From: a virus
Virus record (IMG/VR): IMGVR_UViG_3300042880_000156
Span: 1-24,173 of that record
Strand: one strand, 5' to 3'
Length of the DNA stretch: 24,173 nucleotides
Below, in pieces: positions 22,496 to 24,173 of this stretch. The position numbers and the translations under genes were made by a program. The notes below the pieces were generated by a model that worked only from the letters and a program-made list of their open reading frames with translations, had not been told where the DNA came from and made no database searches. Every line of letters begins with the position of its first letter. Position 1 is the stretch's first letter.

Positions 22496-24173
22496 ATGGG
22501 TGTAGAAACAACAACAAATATAATACTTGGTAGTCTTAGATATACCACATCACCGAATGTTAATGATGAAATTGATATTTCGTTAACACAAAACACCAAA
22601 GAAATTGTTGATTTTGATCGTATTGTCGATCTAAGTCTTGAAACCGTATATGATAATGAAAGACAAGAATCAACTGTATTCAGACCATCAACCAAGTTTA
22701 TTGTGGTCTTTAAAAATGAATTTAGTGGTAGTACAACCTACACACCGTATAAAAACAATCTATACTATACAAACCCAATTAATAACGCTTCATCACAATT
22801 ATTATCATCAAGCCCAAGTACAGTTCCGTGGGAAGGTTACCCACAGTACCAAGAGTTTGATTTTATTAGAACTGATAACAATGTTGTTGGGTATACAACA
22901 CCACCAAATAACCATATAGATTTTCTAAATAAAAGTGCCACAACATATAATTGGACACACTACATGAGTTATCCATTTAAAAATGATTACACAAAACAAA
23001 TGTACGCTGTTGATTATGACACAACAACATCTTGGTCGTGGGTGGTTAGTGATGGAATACCATATTTAATTACATTGGGTAGTGATCTTAATGGACGACA
23101 CATACGATTTAGATCCCCAGTAAAACACGGACTAAGTGTGGGTGAATACGTTAAATTACCAATAACATATAATGGGGAATCCATATTTAAAGTGACTAAA
23201 TTGGGTGATTTTGGGTATGGTAGTGATGAATATATTTTTAACATTAGAAATGTAGGATTTACCGGTACAACCTTCCTGACTAACAACTCGGATACTTTTA
23301 AAAGAGTGATAAGTAAGACAAATGAAAATGAAACAACATCAAAATATTATGTTAGAGTTCACAAAATTATAACAAATAGTAATGAATCTGTTTTAGTTAA
23401 ATCCGGATTTGAACAAAACATATTTAAGAATACTATTAAAGATGAGATAGCTATCCTAACCCCCAATAATAAACAAAGAAGCTCAACTAAGGAAGGAGCC
23501 CAATCGTATACATTATCATTTAATGTTGATATAGATATAAACCCACTTAGGGATAATCAAAATAGACCAATCAGTCAATTATATTTCACGACAATATGGA
23601 AAGGATTTTTTGGGTGGACAAGGAAACTAAAACAAGGGTGGGAGTTTAATATCCCACTAGTTAATAGTCAACCAAGTTCTTGGTGGGATGAATTTAACAC
23701 CCTATCCAACACCACAATATCTGAAAGTACTTACACATCGGAAACCATACCATCACAAGGACCATTTTTTTATAATAAAGATCTAGTTTCGGGGGGTACA
23801 CTTGATGGGGATTTTTGTGAGTGGAACGATTACCAACAAACAGAAAGATTAATATCCAGATATTGTCATAAAATAAAATTTAACAATAATTGGTTTTACC
23901 TGACCAACGATAACTTCCAGACAAATCAGTTTGGGTATTATTATTACCCCCACAACCCAATAGTTATTAAGGAATTTTCAGACTACGTAGAGGAAAGTCA
24001 AGTTCAAAACATTGTTGGACTACCAGATTACAGTTTCTATTCAAATCTATCTAATGGTTTTAGATGGAGAGATTTATATCCGTACGGGTTTATTGACCAA
24101 AATAATATTGGTGTTGATTATCCATTTACAAATGGAAAACATTACCCATTTGTTAACACAATTTTTAGAATAA
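22496..24173 (+). CDS. Large virion protein, 3'-truncated by window edge
   Basis: The frame opens with an ATG one base after the preceding stop and stays open to the window end, giving 559 residues and one extra base. The visible part is rich in Asn, Thr, Tyr, Ser and Trp with few cysteines, like the neighbouring giant protein. Landmarks are 'GSLRYTTSPNVNDEIDIS' at the N-terminus, 'YVRVHKIITNS' in the middle, and 'GDFCEWNDYQQTERLIS' with 'YYYYPHNPIVIKEFSDYVE' in the second half. I do not recognise a defined family. The tight spacing behind the 1923-residue gene suggests the same operon and a tail or baseplate role. No signal peptide or membrane segment is seen. Confidence 0.7.
   Translation, partial: MGVETTTNIILGSLRYTTSPNVNDEIDISLTQNTKEIVDFDRIVDLSLETVYDNERQESTVFRPSTKFIVVFKNEFSGSTTYTPYKNNLYYTNPINNASSQLLSSSPSTVPWEGYPQYQEFDFIRTDNNVVGYTTPPNNHIDFLNKSATTYNWTHYMSYPFKNDYTKQMYAVDYDTTTSWSWVVSDGIPYLITLGSDLNGRHIRFRSPVKHGLSVGEYVKLPITYNGESIFKVTKLGDFGYGSDEYIFNIRNVGFTGTTFLTNNSDTFKRVISKTNENETTSKYYVRVHKIITNSNESVLVKSGFEQNIFKNTIKDEIAILTPNNKQRSSTKEGAQSYTLSFNVDIDINPLRDNQNRPISQLYFTTIWKGFFGWTRKLKQGWEFNIPLVNSQPSSWWDEFNTLSNTTISESTYTSETIPSQGPFFYNKDLVSGGTLDGDFCEWNDYQQTERLISRYCHKIKFNNNWFYLTNDNFQTNQFGYYYYPHNPIVIKEFSDYVEESQVQNIVGLPDYSFYSNLSNGFRWRDLYPYGFIDQNNIGVDYPFTNGKHYPFVNTIFRI

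Noticed and set aside
1-24173. tRNA genes, CRISPR arrays, insertion sequences, attachment sites
   Set aside because: The gaps are too short for tRNAs apart from one of about 105 bases that is filled by a terminator and promoter; no regularly spaced repeats, transposase motifs or terminal inverted repeats were found.

Overview
The window looks like part of a large, AT-rich, T4-like contractile-tailed phage genome (myovirus, class Caudoviricetes). Every supported gene is on the + strand and genes fill almost the whole window: the longest gap is about 105 bases. T4-type core proteins are recognisable (single-stranded DNA binding protein gp32, recombinase UvsX, 5'-3' exonuclease Rnh, replicative helicase gp41, baseplate wedge proteins gp25 and gp6). 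They sit beside very large virion genes with no clear T4 counterpart. The host is probably a member of Bacteroidota. None of the 13 gene starts inside the window has a convincing Shine-Dalgarno sequence; most follow A/T-rich, often A-rich leaders. One small gene matches a Cys-rich family (DUF5522) that I associate with Bacteroidota. The host assignment is inference.

Layout. (1) 1-5442, virion genes: the 3' part of a giant baseplate-hub-like protein (cut by the window start), a 75-residue unknown, and a Pro/Ala-rich acidic coiled-coil protein. (2) 5451-6454: an isolated gp32 gene with an upstream terminator, a sigma70-like promoter and a downstream terminator. (3) 6468-14315, replication, recombination and nucleotide genes, tightly packed: a family 2 glycosyltransferase, UvsX, a DUF4338/DruA-like protein whose start overlaps the uvsX stop, Rnh exonuclease, an unknown, the DnaB-type helicase gp41, an adenosylcobalamin-dependent (class II) ribonucleotide reductase, and a small DUF5522 protein. 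The block closes with a strong hairpin terminator. (4) 14353-24173, tail and baseplate genes: gp25, gp6, a 1923-residue protein with an unexpected internal block of membrane-type hydrophobic segments, and the 5' part of a further large virion protein (cut by the window end).

How the genes work together. gp32 coats single strands, UvsX drives strand invasion, gp41 unwinds the fork, Rnh removes RNA primers and flaps, and the class II reductase supplies dNTPs without oxygen or a small subunit. gp25 and gp6 build the baseplate wedge around the hub, to which the first gene product probably belongs. The least explained parts are the DruA-like protein inside the recombination operon, the glycosyltransferase beside gp32 and uvsX, the hydrophobic block in the 1923-residue protein, and strong avoidance of TGC/GCA that reshapes synonymous codon choice throughout the window. 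No tRNA, CRISPR array, insertion sequence or attachment site was seen.
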